Source of the DNA: Tetrahymena thermophila SB210
Taxonomy: Eukaryota; Ciliophora; Oligohymenophorea; Hymenostomatida; Tetrahymenidae
Direction: 5' to 3'
NCBI RefSeq assembly: GCF_000189635.1
Contig: NW_002476368.1
Coordinates: forward strand, 310,001 to 374,000
DNA length: 64,000 nt
Both the position numbers and the translations under genes were made by a program. Positions 37,701-51,200 of this stretch are shown one piece after another. The stretch's first letter is position 1. Each line of letters starts with the position of its first letter. The notes under the pieces were generated by a model. The model searched no databases and had not been told where the DNA came from. It saw only the letters and a program-made list of their open reading frames with translations.

Positions 37701-40700
37701 CTTATTGTGTTAAGTTAGATTTTGAAAACCCAAATTTAATAGGTAATTAATTATTTCAAGGCAAATAAAGAAATTTATATCTTATTAATAAAGGAATTCA
37801 AAAGGATACTTAGCTGTGTATTAAGCAGAATTAACCAATAGCAGTAATTTTATTTATTTAACTGATAGATTTAATTTCTTAACACTAATTAAAAAATAAG
37901 ATTATGTGTGCTTAGCAATAGTTCTGCATCAATCCTTTAACACTAGTTTGTTAACTTATTGATTTGTCTAAAGGCATGTGCGTGGATCAAAATGGAATGT
38001 GTGCATTTAATGGTTCATGCTTCAGGTGTCATATTGATTAATGCTTGTCATCAATAACCGAAAAAAAATGCTAAGATCTTATTCAACCTTATGCTATTTA
38101 TTGTACTGACTATTAAGGTACTAACTTACTTAATTTAAAAATTTAAATTTAAACTTAATTACCCAAAAGCAACTAAAATATTTATTAAAAATTTAATTCA
38201 TACATACCATTAAAAATTAAGATAATTTTTAATTCAAATTACTTAATATTAAAACATTATTCTTTGACTTTCAAAAAGGCGTTTGTGCTGATCTAAATAA
38301 AGGAACTTGCTTAATTTGTCCATAAAATTATTGTGATATTTAAAATAGTGGAGCATGCATAAATTCTAACAGTTTACTAAGGTTAATTGTGGGTAATTCT
38401 TGTATAACATAGCTTAAAAATTTCAATAATAAATGTGTTCTTTAAAGTATGGATTTTCCTGACTCAAATGGGGATATGCTTTGCACAAATAACTAAGGCT
38501 TTTGCTAAAAGATTTCTTAAAATAACAGAAATTGTCTTCTATGCCCTCAATACTACATCAATCCAGGTAATGATGTATGTTACAGTCTTGAAGAAAAATC
38601 TCACTATTAGTCTTAAGATTATTAGCTTTTTTTTGATATGAAATTGCAATATATCAAATAAGACTGCTATGATTAGCAATTCTGTTTACATGACCCATCA
38701 AAAAAGTGTCCAAAAGGGTAAATTAAACAAATTTTTGTAATCGATTTTAGCTGAATATTTAAAAATTAGTTGTTTTTCTTGTACTTCTCCATCTTTTTGT
38801 ACTCAATGCATTTAAGGCTACTTTTTGTATTAAGCTTCTTCTGTTAAATAAATTTGCATTTAATGCAGATCAGATATATATTAATATACTGAAGTTTAAT
38901 AGTTCTACTTATAAACTCCAACCTATACTTGCTTAGACTGCTCAGCTGAGAGCGAATTATGGTAAATCTTTATTTCTAAAAAAAATAAATAATTTACATA
39001 ACTTATCAATAATTTAACAAAAATATAACATATTTCCTTCATTAAACTAAAATAAGAACAATCAAAACACAAATAATTATTTATTTCTAATTTAAAAGAA
39101 ATATTTTCTTTTAGATTAATTATTTTTTAATATAGGAATCAACCTTCTAATAGTTATAAAACTTGCAAAAATTATATTGTATATTTTGATTCTAATGTTT
39201 AAATCCTCCAAGGAGACTTAGAGGCTACAAACTTTTTAGTATAATCAATCTCTGGTTCATATCAGCTGACAAATAACTAAATAAATTTATGTAAAATATT
39301 TTTTTTTCAAATATTATAATTCAATTTATATTTATTAATAGGTTAAAATTCATGCTAATCCTGTGTACAAGCTTCATCAAGCTCTGTAAGTTGTATTAAA
39401 TGCTAAAAAGGATATGTTTTAAATGATGGAGTATGCGAAAAGTGCCCTAGTAACTGTGAAAATTGCTAGTATGCAACATTTATTTCTGGCTTTGCATAAT
39501 TTAAAGATCAAATCAATTATGATTCAAGCTAGTTACAATATTTTAATTTTATTTTAATTTGCATCCGATGCAAAGACAAATTCATTGTCTCATATGATCT
39601 TTTATCTTGCTAGAAATGTGAGGCCAACTGTGATGAATGCTAATATGGTAAGAAAGAAATAAAAATAATTAAAAATAATCAAACCTTTCAAAATAAAAGA
39701 AAACTAAGATGAAGTACTCAATTTTTACACATAGAAACTAACAATAGTCACTTAAAATGAATTTGCTTTAGGCAATTATATTAAAAAGTGCATAAAATGC
39801 AAAGATGGTTTTTCTTTATTTTATGATGGTAATTTTATTGATTTAGTTTGAAATAAATAAATGATATTATATTTGACATATTTAATATATTTTAAAATAA
39901 AAAGGATTATCTTGTGTAGAAAATATATAAAATTGCGATTATAATAGCTTATTGGTTTCATATGGGTAAAAGCAGTTTGACTTAACTGAAAATTTATGGA
40001 CTTATAATTTAGGTAGTGCCTACAGTGGGTCTATATAAATTTGCAAGTAATGTAGTATAAATTATTACATGTAAACAGATTAATCTTCATGCTTTTTAGG
40101 TTGCTCAACTAATTCAAAAGATTGTTCAGTTTGTACATCAGATCTTTCTTCAAATATTATATGTCAGTTTTGTAGTGCAAGCTCTGTTTTAGATATTCAG
40201 AGGTTTTAATGCAAATAGGATAAATGCTAAAATAATGTAAACTTCATTCATTCTATTTCATCCATTATAATTTTTAATAATTTAATAAAAGATTTTTGGA
40301 TGCTCAGAATGTTATTAATATTTTGACTCTTAATCAAAATAAAATGTGTATCAATGCACTAAATGTAATGATTAATTTAGTATCCCTTCAATAAATGGGT
40401 GTCTTAAATGCCCTTAAGGCTGCTCTAAATGTTATGAAGGTAAAAAATAATATCTTATTAATTCTCAAATTAATTTCTTTATTTTTATTATATTTTACTT
40501 TTCAAAATTAAATTTAATTATTTAAAGTTACTTGATTGCAATTAATTTTATATTTAAAACTATATACAAACAATTTCTTTTTCAGTGATAAAGCATACTT
40601 GAGGTTAAATTTACTTTTTCATTATTTAATTAATGCCAAGTTTTTTTATAACTGTAAATACTCATATATTAAGAACCCTCCTAATTCAAAACCTAAAAAA

Positions 40701-43700
40701 TTACCTTATTTACTTAGGCACTTTTTTTTGGGCAAAAAAGATACTTAGGGAATGCCTTAATTAATGAGCATTTACAGTATTTTAAATAAAAATTAATTTT
40801 CTAAAAAATTTTGTTTATTTTGAGCATAATTTATGCTCGTTGCTTACAGTTTATTTATTATAGAATTAATAAATCAGATGGCGTATTCTTTATCGATTAA
40901 AATTTAATGAAATTATTTAAAAATAGGAACCAGAACATTTAATTTTACTTCATAGCTTGTTTACAAAAGAACTCCTTTTAATATTTAAGAAAGAATTAAT
41001 TACAATAGCACAATAAATAACTACTAATTATTTTGCACTGAATGCCAAGAAGGATATTATTTTGATTAGCAATATAAGCGATGTAATAAAATAAAATGTG
41101 GATAGTATTGCTTATAATGTGTATTGATAAATAATAAACCTCAATGCATTAAATGTAATTACGATTCACTATCAACTTTAATTAATCAATTCTTTGTTGG
41201 TATGCTGTACTTCAAAAAAAGTTATATTCCTAATTTTTAAAGTATGATCTCGTTCACTTAAGATGGTGATGACTGCTAAATATGTCCAATAATGTATATT
41301 TTTTTTATTCAATATATTTTTTTAAGAAATTAATGTTTAAAATAGGTGTGAAACTTGCATCTAAAATAAAGATGTAACTCAAAACCCTCTATATTTATAT
41401 GATGCTGAATGTTTTTCTTGCAGGAATAATTTGCCCTCTAGCTATGTTCTTAATAATTATTAAATTACTTATGATAAAGACAGAAGAAAGTGCTATCTTT
41501 GCCAAAAGGAAGACTAAGGGTGCTTTTACAGAAAACAGTAGAGCATATATGTCTAATGTTTAGATATAAATAGTAGATTAGGTGATGGAACTCGTTTGAA
41601 TCCTATCAATTACAATAGATTAAATGAAGCAAATATTGACTAGCTGATTTTAAATGAGATAAATTTCGATGAAGCAATAATCTTCTATAATGAGTTGTAA
41701 GTTAAGTAATTAGATTTATAATTGATTTTCCTTGGGGATTTATGCACAGAGTATAAGACTCAAACCATTTCATCTAACTTAAAAAATCTTATCAGGTCTC
41801 TGTAATTTGCTACCATTAGCATAAGCTCTATTTCTTCACAAGGATAAAACATAGTTTTTTAATAACTAAATTCTTTACAAATATCTGGGTTTAATGAAGT
41901 TTATTTCTAAAATATAACTTTTCAGCCAAAATATTAAGATAATTCCTTTGGGTTAATTATAGTAGATTAAAACTTGACAGAATTTTAAATAATTGGATGC
42001 AAATTTTATTAGAGTTATTTGAGCACTCAATAAATATTATAATTAAATATTTCGACTTTGCAAAAAGCTAATGTTTTACTACAAAAAGTTGAATTCTCAA
42101 ACGTTTAAATTGCCAAAAAAAATTAGCTTCTTCAAATCTAAAATGTATTCTAAAATTCTCAATTAAATCTAACTATGAATCAAATATAATTCAATAATGT
42201 AATTAATTAAGTTATTCTTTAAAATTAACAAAATAGATTTTTAATTTTTTTCTTATTTTAACTTTTTTTTATCATGTAATTTCTCTTTTATTAGACAAAA
42301 TTTTTGAAAAATGTTCACTTAAACTATCTATTTATTAAATAAAAATTATTTTTTTTTAAATTTGGTATAATTGTCATAAAATATAAGAGAATACAAGATG
42401 AATTGATGATTAATGTTTTTTATATTTTTATTTAAATAATAAGGTTGAATTTGATGGAGCTTCATTAGTCTCTATAAATATGAATGATGTCACAATTTTA
42501 GTTTAAAATTTTACATTTTTAAAATCAAGATTAACTTAAAAAACTATTTTATTTGATTTAAAGCAAAATTTTTAAAAAAATTAGTAAATTAATATTTAAT
42601 TTAATTAATTTACTTTTGATTAAAGCATTTTATAATTTGAGTCTTAGATTCTCAATTCTAACTTTCTAACAGCTTTATAAATAAATAACTTTGTCATAGT
42701 TTAAAGTACTTTACAATAGTCACAGTTTTAGGCCTGTCCACTGATAATTTCAAACATCTTTGATATAAATGGATTTTAGATTATTGAAACTAGTATTATC
42801 AACTATATAATTTTTTAGCAGTAAGTTAGCTAATCAAATTCTGAGTTAGTTTAGTCTTCAAGATTATAGAAATTTAAAATTTAAAATAATTTAATAAACT
42901 CCTAAAACTCCTTGTTATATAATTATAATACATTCCAATAAAATAGCTAATAATCTATTTCAATAAGTGACATAAATTTAACAGGAAATACATTTTTGTC
43001 TGATACAATCCAAGCTATAGTCTAAATTGAAAATATTAACACAGTTTAATTGACTGATGTTTCAATGGTTGATAATATTCAATTTGTATTTATTAAAGTA
43101 AAAAGTAGTGAAAACATATTAATTTCTAACATTTAGTAAACCTAAACAAAAAACTAATAAAACACTCCTCAAATATGCTAACTTCAAGAAATAACAAATT
43201 ATATAAATATTAATAATGTAAAATTATCAAATATTAACATTTAAAACAATTTAATAGTAATTTAAAATGCTTTAATAATCTAAGATAACATAAAACTATA
43301 CATTAATAATAAATACCCTAAAGGGATATTTTTAAACGGATTTGTAGGTGAAAATGTGAATCTTATTTATAACTCTAATATGTAAAATGCTTCTCCTGTA
43401 TCAATAAACTCAAAATAAGATATTTTAGTTGATATTTAAAATGTTGTTCTTTCTAATAGCAAATACATATCCGATTTAAATAAAGTATTAATTATATTTT
43501 AAATATTCGTTTTATTTATTTGAATTTATAATTAAAAATTAATTATTTAAGATATCATTAGGGTAGGTCTCTTTTGGTTTTTACTTTTAAGCTCCAACTG
43601 TGAGTGTAGCATTTAAAAATTCAAAATTTCTTTACTTAGACACTAACAGTCCTTTTAACTGGATTTCAGGTGCTGTAAAATAAATTAGTTTTTTGTCTTG

Positions 43701-46700
43701 TCAGTTTGAAAACCAGGATTTGATAAGCTAATAAAGCTATCTAAATACAAAAACCTCAAAAAATGGAGGATTTATTTAAATAATTAGTGAAATTATTATT
43801 ATGAAGCAATCTTATTTTATTGGAGGGTTAGCAATTAATGGAGGAGCTATTTATTGGATATCTTAGAATAAAGGCAATTTATACATGTTTAATTGTACAT
43901 TTAGCAACAATATGGCTTTTCATTTAAACGATTTTGAAACCTAAGGAGGAGCACTTTTTATAGATGGACTGTTATCATGGTCTTAAGATATTTTTATTAG
44001 CCAAACAATATTTTCCACAAATTTTGCTGTTTTTAAAGGAGGAGCTCTGCAAATAAAAAGTAGTGCCTCTCCTAGAATTGTTTTAATTATTGAAAAAAGC
44101 GAATTTATTGATAATTTTTCTCTATAAGGTGGTAATTTAAATTTTGAGAGCTAAGCAATTACAAAAGCAGCAGTATTGTTTAAAAACATAGTTTCTAAAA
44201 ATAAAATTGAAACTTTAACTAAATAATATGAAATTACCTCTCATATCGATAATCTGATATAAAAATTATATAGAACCAATAACTATTTATTTTCTATTTA
44301 GGAAGTGTATGAAGTTGATATAGAAAATTCCTCATTCTAAATATTTTGTGAAAATATTTCTCAAATAGATTAAAGTTAAATTAAGAATCAAATTTTTTAA
44401 AAGATGCTTTTCATAGAAAATGCTTATAGATATCAAGAAATGAATAACATTTACTAAAAAAATACTTTTTTAAATAATCTTGTTAATATTACACAAGTCT
44501 AAATTATAAATATTTACAATGCAACTGTATCTAACAATTAAAATATCATAAATAAAGTAGATTTATCTTCTCCAATAAATCAGATATAGAATATCTTTTA
44601 TTTAAATAGCTAAATTTGTACAATTTATTAACTAAATTCTAGCTATAATGTCTGCAGATCATGTTAACAAGGAATAATTTAAATTATTGCATAAGAAATA
44701 CTTATTGAAAATTCATCTTTTCAAAATAATATAGCATTGCATGGATCAAGCCTTTATCTTTCTTAAACTTAAACTAATTCATAGAAAGACAAATAAAATA
44801 AATTTCAAATCTAAAACTCTTATTTTAAAAATAATGAAGGCTTAATTAATGGAGGAGCAATTTTTTTAAAGAGCTCTTCTTTGTAAATAAACTAATCTGT
44901 TTTTTATAAAAATATTGCTTCAATATCTGGAGGGGCTATTTACTTGGAGAATGACCAAAAATTAATTTTAATAAATCAAATAGAGTTGACTAAAAATATT
45001 TTCGCGGAGAATCAATCTTAGTATGGAGGAGCAATAGCTTCACAGACATGCTAAAGTGTTAATAAATACTCAAATAATACTTTTATTTTAAATAAAGCTC
45101 TTTATTATGGATAAAATATCAAAAATTTTCCAACAAAGCTGAATCTCTATCTAAATAAAACTTTATTGAAGCTAAATTAACCTGAATATAGAATTAAAAA
45201 TCATTAAGGAGGTCATTTATAAGTAAATTTTTATAAAAACTTTATTTTACTTTTAAAAACAAAATAATTAATTCAATAAAATTAAATTAAATTAACTAGG
45301 AGAACATAGCTTTTAAACTTTCAAATGATGAAAATGAAGAACTTACCGCTTTGTAAAATAATGCTACTCTGAATGTTAAAATAATTAGTGGTAAAGGTAT
45401 ATTAACTAATAATAAAATTAAGCAATAAAACGGAGTATTTAATTTAACTCAATAAATTGAACTTTTTTCTATCTTTAATGAGTTAATTGTTTTGGAAATA
45501 ACCTCTGATTTGATTTAAACTACCGAATTCAATAGTTAAGAGTAAGTTATAGGATATAGTTTAGCATATTCATTTTTGATTTATGTTCAAATGGGTTAGA
45601 GTTGCCTTAGAGGCTCAACTCCTAATCAAGTCCAAAATGAATTTTATAAATGTAACAAATGCATAGACTCATACAATTTAGATGGTTCTAACGCTTGCTA
45701 TCCATGTCCAAATTAAGAAGTTTTATGTTAAGGTGACTAGATACTATTGTCTCCTTAATATTGGCGAGCTAATCAAAATTCTTCAGTTTTGTATAAATGT
45801 AAAAATTGCGTTGGAGATTATAAACTTTATTCTAAGTCTGATTCACTTTAAAAATCTAATGTTTTATTAACTGATTAAAATTATTATTGCAAAGAAGGTA
45901 TGTTTATTAAATTTAAAAAATATTTTAGTATTCAATCAAATCACAAATAAAAAAGGACACATTGGCGCTCTCTGCGAAGACTGCGATAGGATTGGATTGT
46001 ATTGGGGAGAACCATACTACATGAATTTAAACTAAAAATGTTAAAAGTAAAAATTATTAATTTAAATTTAAAATATTTTTAATACTTCTCTTCAACTTTT
46101 AAAAAAAGGTGTAGTTAAGCATTATTCATGGAGATGATTTATCCAATATTTATGATATCATTAGGATATTTAATTTTAATATTTATGACTAAGCAAACTT
46201 TAAAATAAATATAATCTAGATTATTATTAAAAGTGATATTTTTGCTCTTTCAATAACCCTCCTATCATGATGAATACATTTTCATAAGTATAATCAAATA
46301 TTTTCTATTTTAGTCTTTTATGATAGGAATAATAATGAGCTAAAATAGAAATTTCATAAGCATAATATAACAGATATTCATTGATATTAGCAAAGCTTCA
46401 ATATCCTAATACAGAATATTGGAATGCTTGCAGCATTAAATATCTTAATAAGAGACAAGTATTATTTTCGGGAGTATAAATTTGATGATAATTACTTGGA
46501 TAGTTTTAGTGCTTTGCTATATTTTATATTGCCTTTACCTAAAGAATTACAAAAAATATAGATATTGGAAATATTAGATGATTATTTTTTCTCTCATTAA
46601 TATCTACTGTTCTCAGAATGCCATTTTATTAAAAGTCTACAAATCAGTAAATTTTTATTTATAATTCAGTTAATTTTTTTTGACTTAAAATACCTCATAT

Positions 46701-47892
46701 TCTTATTTACTAAAGCTTTAAAAATCACCATTTTTCTAAGTTTGTTTTAATATAATTATTTTTAATTATTTATTTTTGATAAAATTTAAATTTTAAATTT
46801 ATTAAATTTCAAAAAAAAAATTCTTAATTTGGAATATAAAAGAATATAAAACTGAATGAAAATAATTTTAAAAATTAAACTATCTTTTTTTTAAAAACAG
46901 GTAAGATGCTAAGTCTTTGATAATATTTATTTTGTTACAGATTTCTTATCATTATATTGCAATTAAGAGCAATAAAACTTTTAAAAAATTCTGCTAGTAG
47001 TTTTTTTTAATTTAGCTTTAATATTGCCATCATCTATTTTACTGATCATGCTTCATAGAAGGCGGTTTTTCATTAAAAGTTACTTTAATTAAATTACTTT
47101 TGGGTTTTTCATTTCTGAATACAGAACTAATTATTATTTCTGGGATTTGCTTAAGCTCTTGTATAAGAATTTCTTTGGTCTAATATTTTATTATTCCTAC
47201 AATGTTACTTCAATTCAAATTATAGCATCTATCATAATTTCATTTATTTACTGCTTCTTGGTTTACTTTTGTAATTTTTTTATTTATTATTATTATATTT
47301 AAATATATATATCAAAAATAAATTATTCATTTTTTATTTTATTGTTAAATTTATTTTATAATTATTTATTATACAAAAAGGTTAACCTTATAGATAAAAA
47401 AAGATGAATGTCCTAGATTTTAAAGTTCAATCTATTACTATAGTTTGTTTAAGCTTAAATTTTGTATAATAAGTATATGATCAAAAGTATACATAGTCTA
47501 TTGTTACTGCTATAATTGCTGTTTTAGTTTTATTTATGCTTTACAATATGTTTATTTTATTCAATTTCAACTTAAAAAGGAACTATATCAAATTCTTAAT
47601 ATTCTTGTAAAGCAAATCAAAATTTTGGTATAAAGTTGTAGCAATCTTAGGTTTGAATAAAATATTAAAAAGGTATTTTAGAACTTAAAAAAATTGGAAA
47701 AGACTCTAAAGCTACTTTGAAGTTGCTTAGCAGAACAAAATTTATTTATAACAAAATTAAGAAACTGAAAATGATTTTAGGATAATAAACTAATTTTACT
47801 TAAACAAATTAAAAACAACAGATACCAAACTCTATAAAATGGCAAAAAGATGTTCAAATATAAACTTGAAAAAGAAAATTACTTACAATTGA
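34793..47892 (+). CDS. Giant secreted/membrane mosaic protein: Cys-rich modules, beta-helix repeats, C-terminal multi-pass domain
   Basis: Starts MKKFYLFFIFCQNLMLIS (signal peptide) and ends AAT TGA at 47890-47892, with many introns whose phases rebuild one frame. 34793-39640 encodes Cys-rich extracellular modules of irregular spacing, with phrases such as YCLQINSNG...AYCVKLDF. 39770-41560 has shorter CxxC repeats. 41590-45240 is beta-helix-like: rows of Ile/Val/Asn/Phe with GGA-type turns (INGGAIYWIS, TQGGALFIDG, FKGGALQI, INGGAIFLKS, SGGAIYLEN, YGGAIAS). A juxtamembrane GHIGALCEDCD motif (about 45955-45990) precedes the multi-pass region (46115-47600) and a basic tail. The layout fits a very large ciliate surface protein. 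The 949-nt intron at 36720-37668 and the 486-nt intron near 40441-40926 are the weakest joins. If either fails, this is two or three genes. Confidence 0.7.
36720..37668 (+). other. 949-nt intron of the giant gene, internally duplicated
   Basis: The donor follows TGCTATACCAAAGG at 36719 and the acceptor is at 37668; a Gly codon is rebuilt (TKG|YCLQ). Its length is far above the local norm because it contains a tandem duplication, listed separately. Confidence 0.6.
36940..37525. repeat. Intronic tandem duplication, units of about 271 nt
   Basis: Two diverged copies share AATTGATAAA...ACTCTAAATTCTCTAA, the 3' word AATTAAAACTGACAAAGTAA followed by GGGTAAAATTTT, and TTACCTTTATATCT-like ends. The AAAGTAAGGG landmark is at 37201 and again at 37472, an offset of 271. 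It lies wholly inside the presumed intron. Confidence 0.75.
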
Positions 47893-48200
47893 TTTTATTT
47901 CATACAAATGTTATTTATGCTCTAATTAAAAAAAATATTTCTTCAATTTATATCATATCGATTAATTTTATATTTCATGTTGTTTTAATCTTTTAAAGCT
48001 GAACAAAAACATTAAAAATGTATTTTTTATATTCGATTTTAATTTGTTTACTAAGAAATTTTATTAAAGTGTCTTTAAAATATTAGTTTGAAACAAACTG
48101 GAAAATAAAAATATAAAAATTATTAAAATTTTTTTAACTTTTTTCCTTAAAAATGTTATTTGTTTTGGAATGTTTATTTATTTTTTATTAAATATTTGAA
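47893..48200. other. Short intergenic region between convergent genes
   Basis: About 308 nt between the stop of the giant plus-strand gene and the stop of the minus-strand ABC transporter. AT-rich; presumably two overlapping or abutting 3' UTRs. No terminator motif recognised. Confidence 0.5.
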
Positions 48201-51200
48201 TCAAAGAGTCTCTTTTAAATGAGAAAAAAACCCATTTTCATGTTAAATTAACTAGTCAATATGACCTTGCTCTACTATATTTCCAGAATCCATAACAAAA
48301 ACTCTATCAAAATTTTTGATATTTTCTAAACGATGGGCTATCACAATCAAAGTTTTATTTTTACTAAACTCAAACAGATGTTTATGCAGAAGCTTATCAG
48401 CATGAGGATCCATATTAGAAGTAGCTTCATCTAAACAAACAATATCAGCTTTTTAAAGTAAAATTCTGAAAAAGTTTATAATTTGTTTTTCTCCATTTGA
48501 TAAATTCTATCCAGATTATTAAATTTATAAGTCTAAATTAACGTTATTGTTGTTATTACTATCTTCATTTTCATTTAAATTATTTTATTTTGAATTAAAA
48601 TGAGTATCCTAAAGACAGCCCTTTATATTCAATTAGGATTAATTTAAAATTTGCAGTATATCTTCTTTTTACATTTAGTTTAGTGGATCTAAGTTATTTA
48701 ACAAAGTTCCTTCATAAACAAAACCAAACTGAGGAATAATTGATAGTTTAGATCTGAGTTCGTTGATAGACAAAAGCTTTATATTTCTATTTTCTATGTA
48801 AATATTTCCTTTTTCAATTTAATATAAATTAAACAAAGCGTTTAATACTGAAGTTTTTCCGCTTCCAGTTCTTCCATAGAAGGCCACTTTTTCTCCTTTC
48901 TTGATCTTAAATGATAACCCTTTTAAAGCAAACGATACAGGATATTCTACTTAAACTTCATTTTTTTACACTTAATGATAGTCTTACTTATCGTAACTAA
49001 GGAAAACATTATCAAATATTAAATGATAATTTTCTCTGTTATCTTCTGAATAAAAGGCTGGTATATCATTTATGATAGTATGTTTTATTTATTTTGATTT
49101 TTTAATGCTACTTTAAGTAATTGGTTATGTGTCTTATTCACAAATCTTAATTTCAGGTTATTCTTAATAATTATCAAAGTACTATCTAAGTCTTTCTACA
49201 CTAACCAAAATTTATTCTAGGTTGAAAAAAGAAAAAATTAATTCACAGAAAACTGCTGATATAGTCATTGCATAAGTTAAACACATAGACACAGTAGAAA
49301 AATAAGTTGTCAATTAAAAGAAAATAAAAAAGATAGCTGTTATAACTATGAATCCCAAAATTAAACTATTAATCATCAACAATCTAATCATTATCCAAGC
49401 TTAAAGTCCTTACGAAAGTAAATATGATTTAGAATAATTGTAAAGACAATCTAAGTAATTTTATAACATTTACTTTTATTAACTAAACGCTCTTATGATT
49501 ATTAGCCCTTTGCATGACTCTTATATTTGGTTTAACAGCTTTCCTTCATTCACTGTCAAAAGCCTTTTAATTTCTCTATTAGCAACCTTAAAATTTTTCT
49601 AAATTCTAAATGTCATGAAAAATCCGATGAAAAACAACAATATTATCCAAGGAAGTTGTATGCATATTCCTATAGCATACCTTTAATATTTAAAATTTTA
49701 TTCATTTTTTTACAAAATTTTTATATAAAATAGAATATAAAATGCTTCTAATTTTATAAAAAAATAAATAATAATAAAATTAGCAGCTAATTTTAATAGT
49801 TAAATGAAATATTAATTAAATTTACCATAAGGTAGTTGATATTTGAGTTATCAAAATCAAAAGTATAAAGGGTAAAGCTTGGTCAACTTAGATTAAGTCT
49901 TCTGAAACTCTATTAATTATTCTTCCAGATGGATTTTCGTCAAAGAATTTCATTTTGCTTCTCATGATTGATTAATTTAGATTTTTAAAAAGCATACAAC
50001 AACTTTTTTAGGTTGAAAAGACATATATAAGCATTTTAAAAAACTAAAATGCTAAGTTTGCTAAAATTAAAAAAGTAAATGTATTTCTAAAACCATGAAA
50101 ATAGTCATTTAAAAAACTTAATTATCTATCATTTATATCCTGAGATTAATCCTTTAGCCAAAAATCAATTAGTATAAAGCTTGCTTAAGCAGTTATTTCC
50201 AGCAAAACAAAAAGCAAAAATAAAATTAATCCTAATGATTTTAGATAGGTTAAGTAAGTTTCCCATTTTATGTTACCTTTCTCTCTTTTTTCTTCTACAT
50301 CATCTTTCTCATTATCATCAATTTTTTCCTCTTCTTCCTTTAAAAATTATTTATTACTTTTGATCTGAAAAAACACATAATCAAATGAATGCTAAATAAA
50401 TAAAATAAATTAAAAAATTAGATCTTTACTTGAAATTTGAAGTTATTTTAATTTTAAATTGAACTTAACTTCTCTTTACTTAATGAATTAGAGAGTATAT
50501 TTTGAGATAAGAATGATTCGGATTTGGATAAATAGTTAGCTATAATATCTTTATCTAGAGTTATTATTCCCTTTTCAATATAGATTATATTCTGAGATGC
50601 ATCAGACTATTATATAATTTTGTAGTGAGAAGTCACAAAAAGCACAGTGCATTTTAATTGATTTATTAAAATTTGTTGAATTACTTTTTCATAAATTTAA
50701 TCAGCTACATGAATATCAAGACTGCTAAATATATCATCAAATAAATAGATATTACTTTTTGAATAAACCGCCCTGCATATAGCGATTCTCTACTTTTATC
50801 CACCACTTAAATTGCTTCCATCAGGACCTACGAGCTTTTAATCTCTATTTTTGAATGAATTTAAATCTTCTAATAGCTAACAAGCATCCAAGCATATGTT
50901 GTACCATTATTCATCATGCTCTTTTCCAAACAAAATATTATCTCTAATTGATTTATTTTATAGCCAATGATTTTAAGAGACATATGATATTTTTCCACCC
51001 AGAATTATTTTATTTTAGCCTTAAGTTTATAAATAAGATTCATAAGATTATGAAGATTCATATAAGTTATAAGGTAAATTTTATTCATTCATTTCTCCTA
51101 AAACAGCTAAAAGTAAACTGCTTTTTCCTGAACCTATTAAATATAAACAATTATTTTACTTAAATTTAATTTTATATTATAGCCAAATGCCATTCAAAAA

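Noticed and set aside
40536-40748. A 70-codon standard-code ORF
   Set aside because: It lies inside the intron joining two Cys-rich exons of the giant gene with matching phases, and shows no domain or codon signal.
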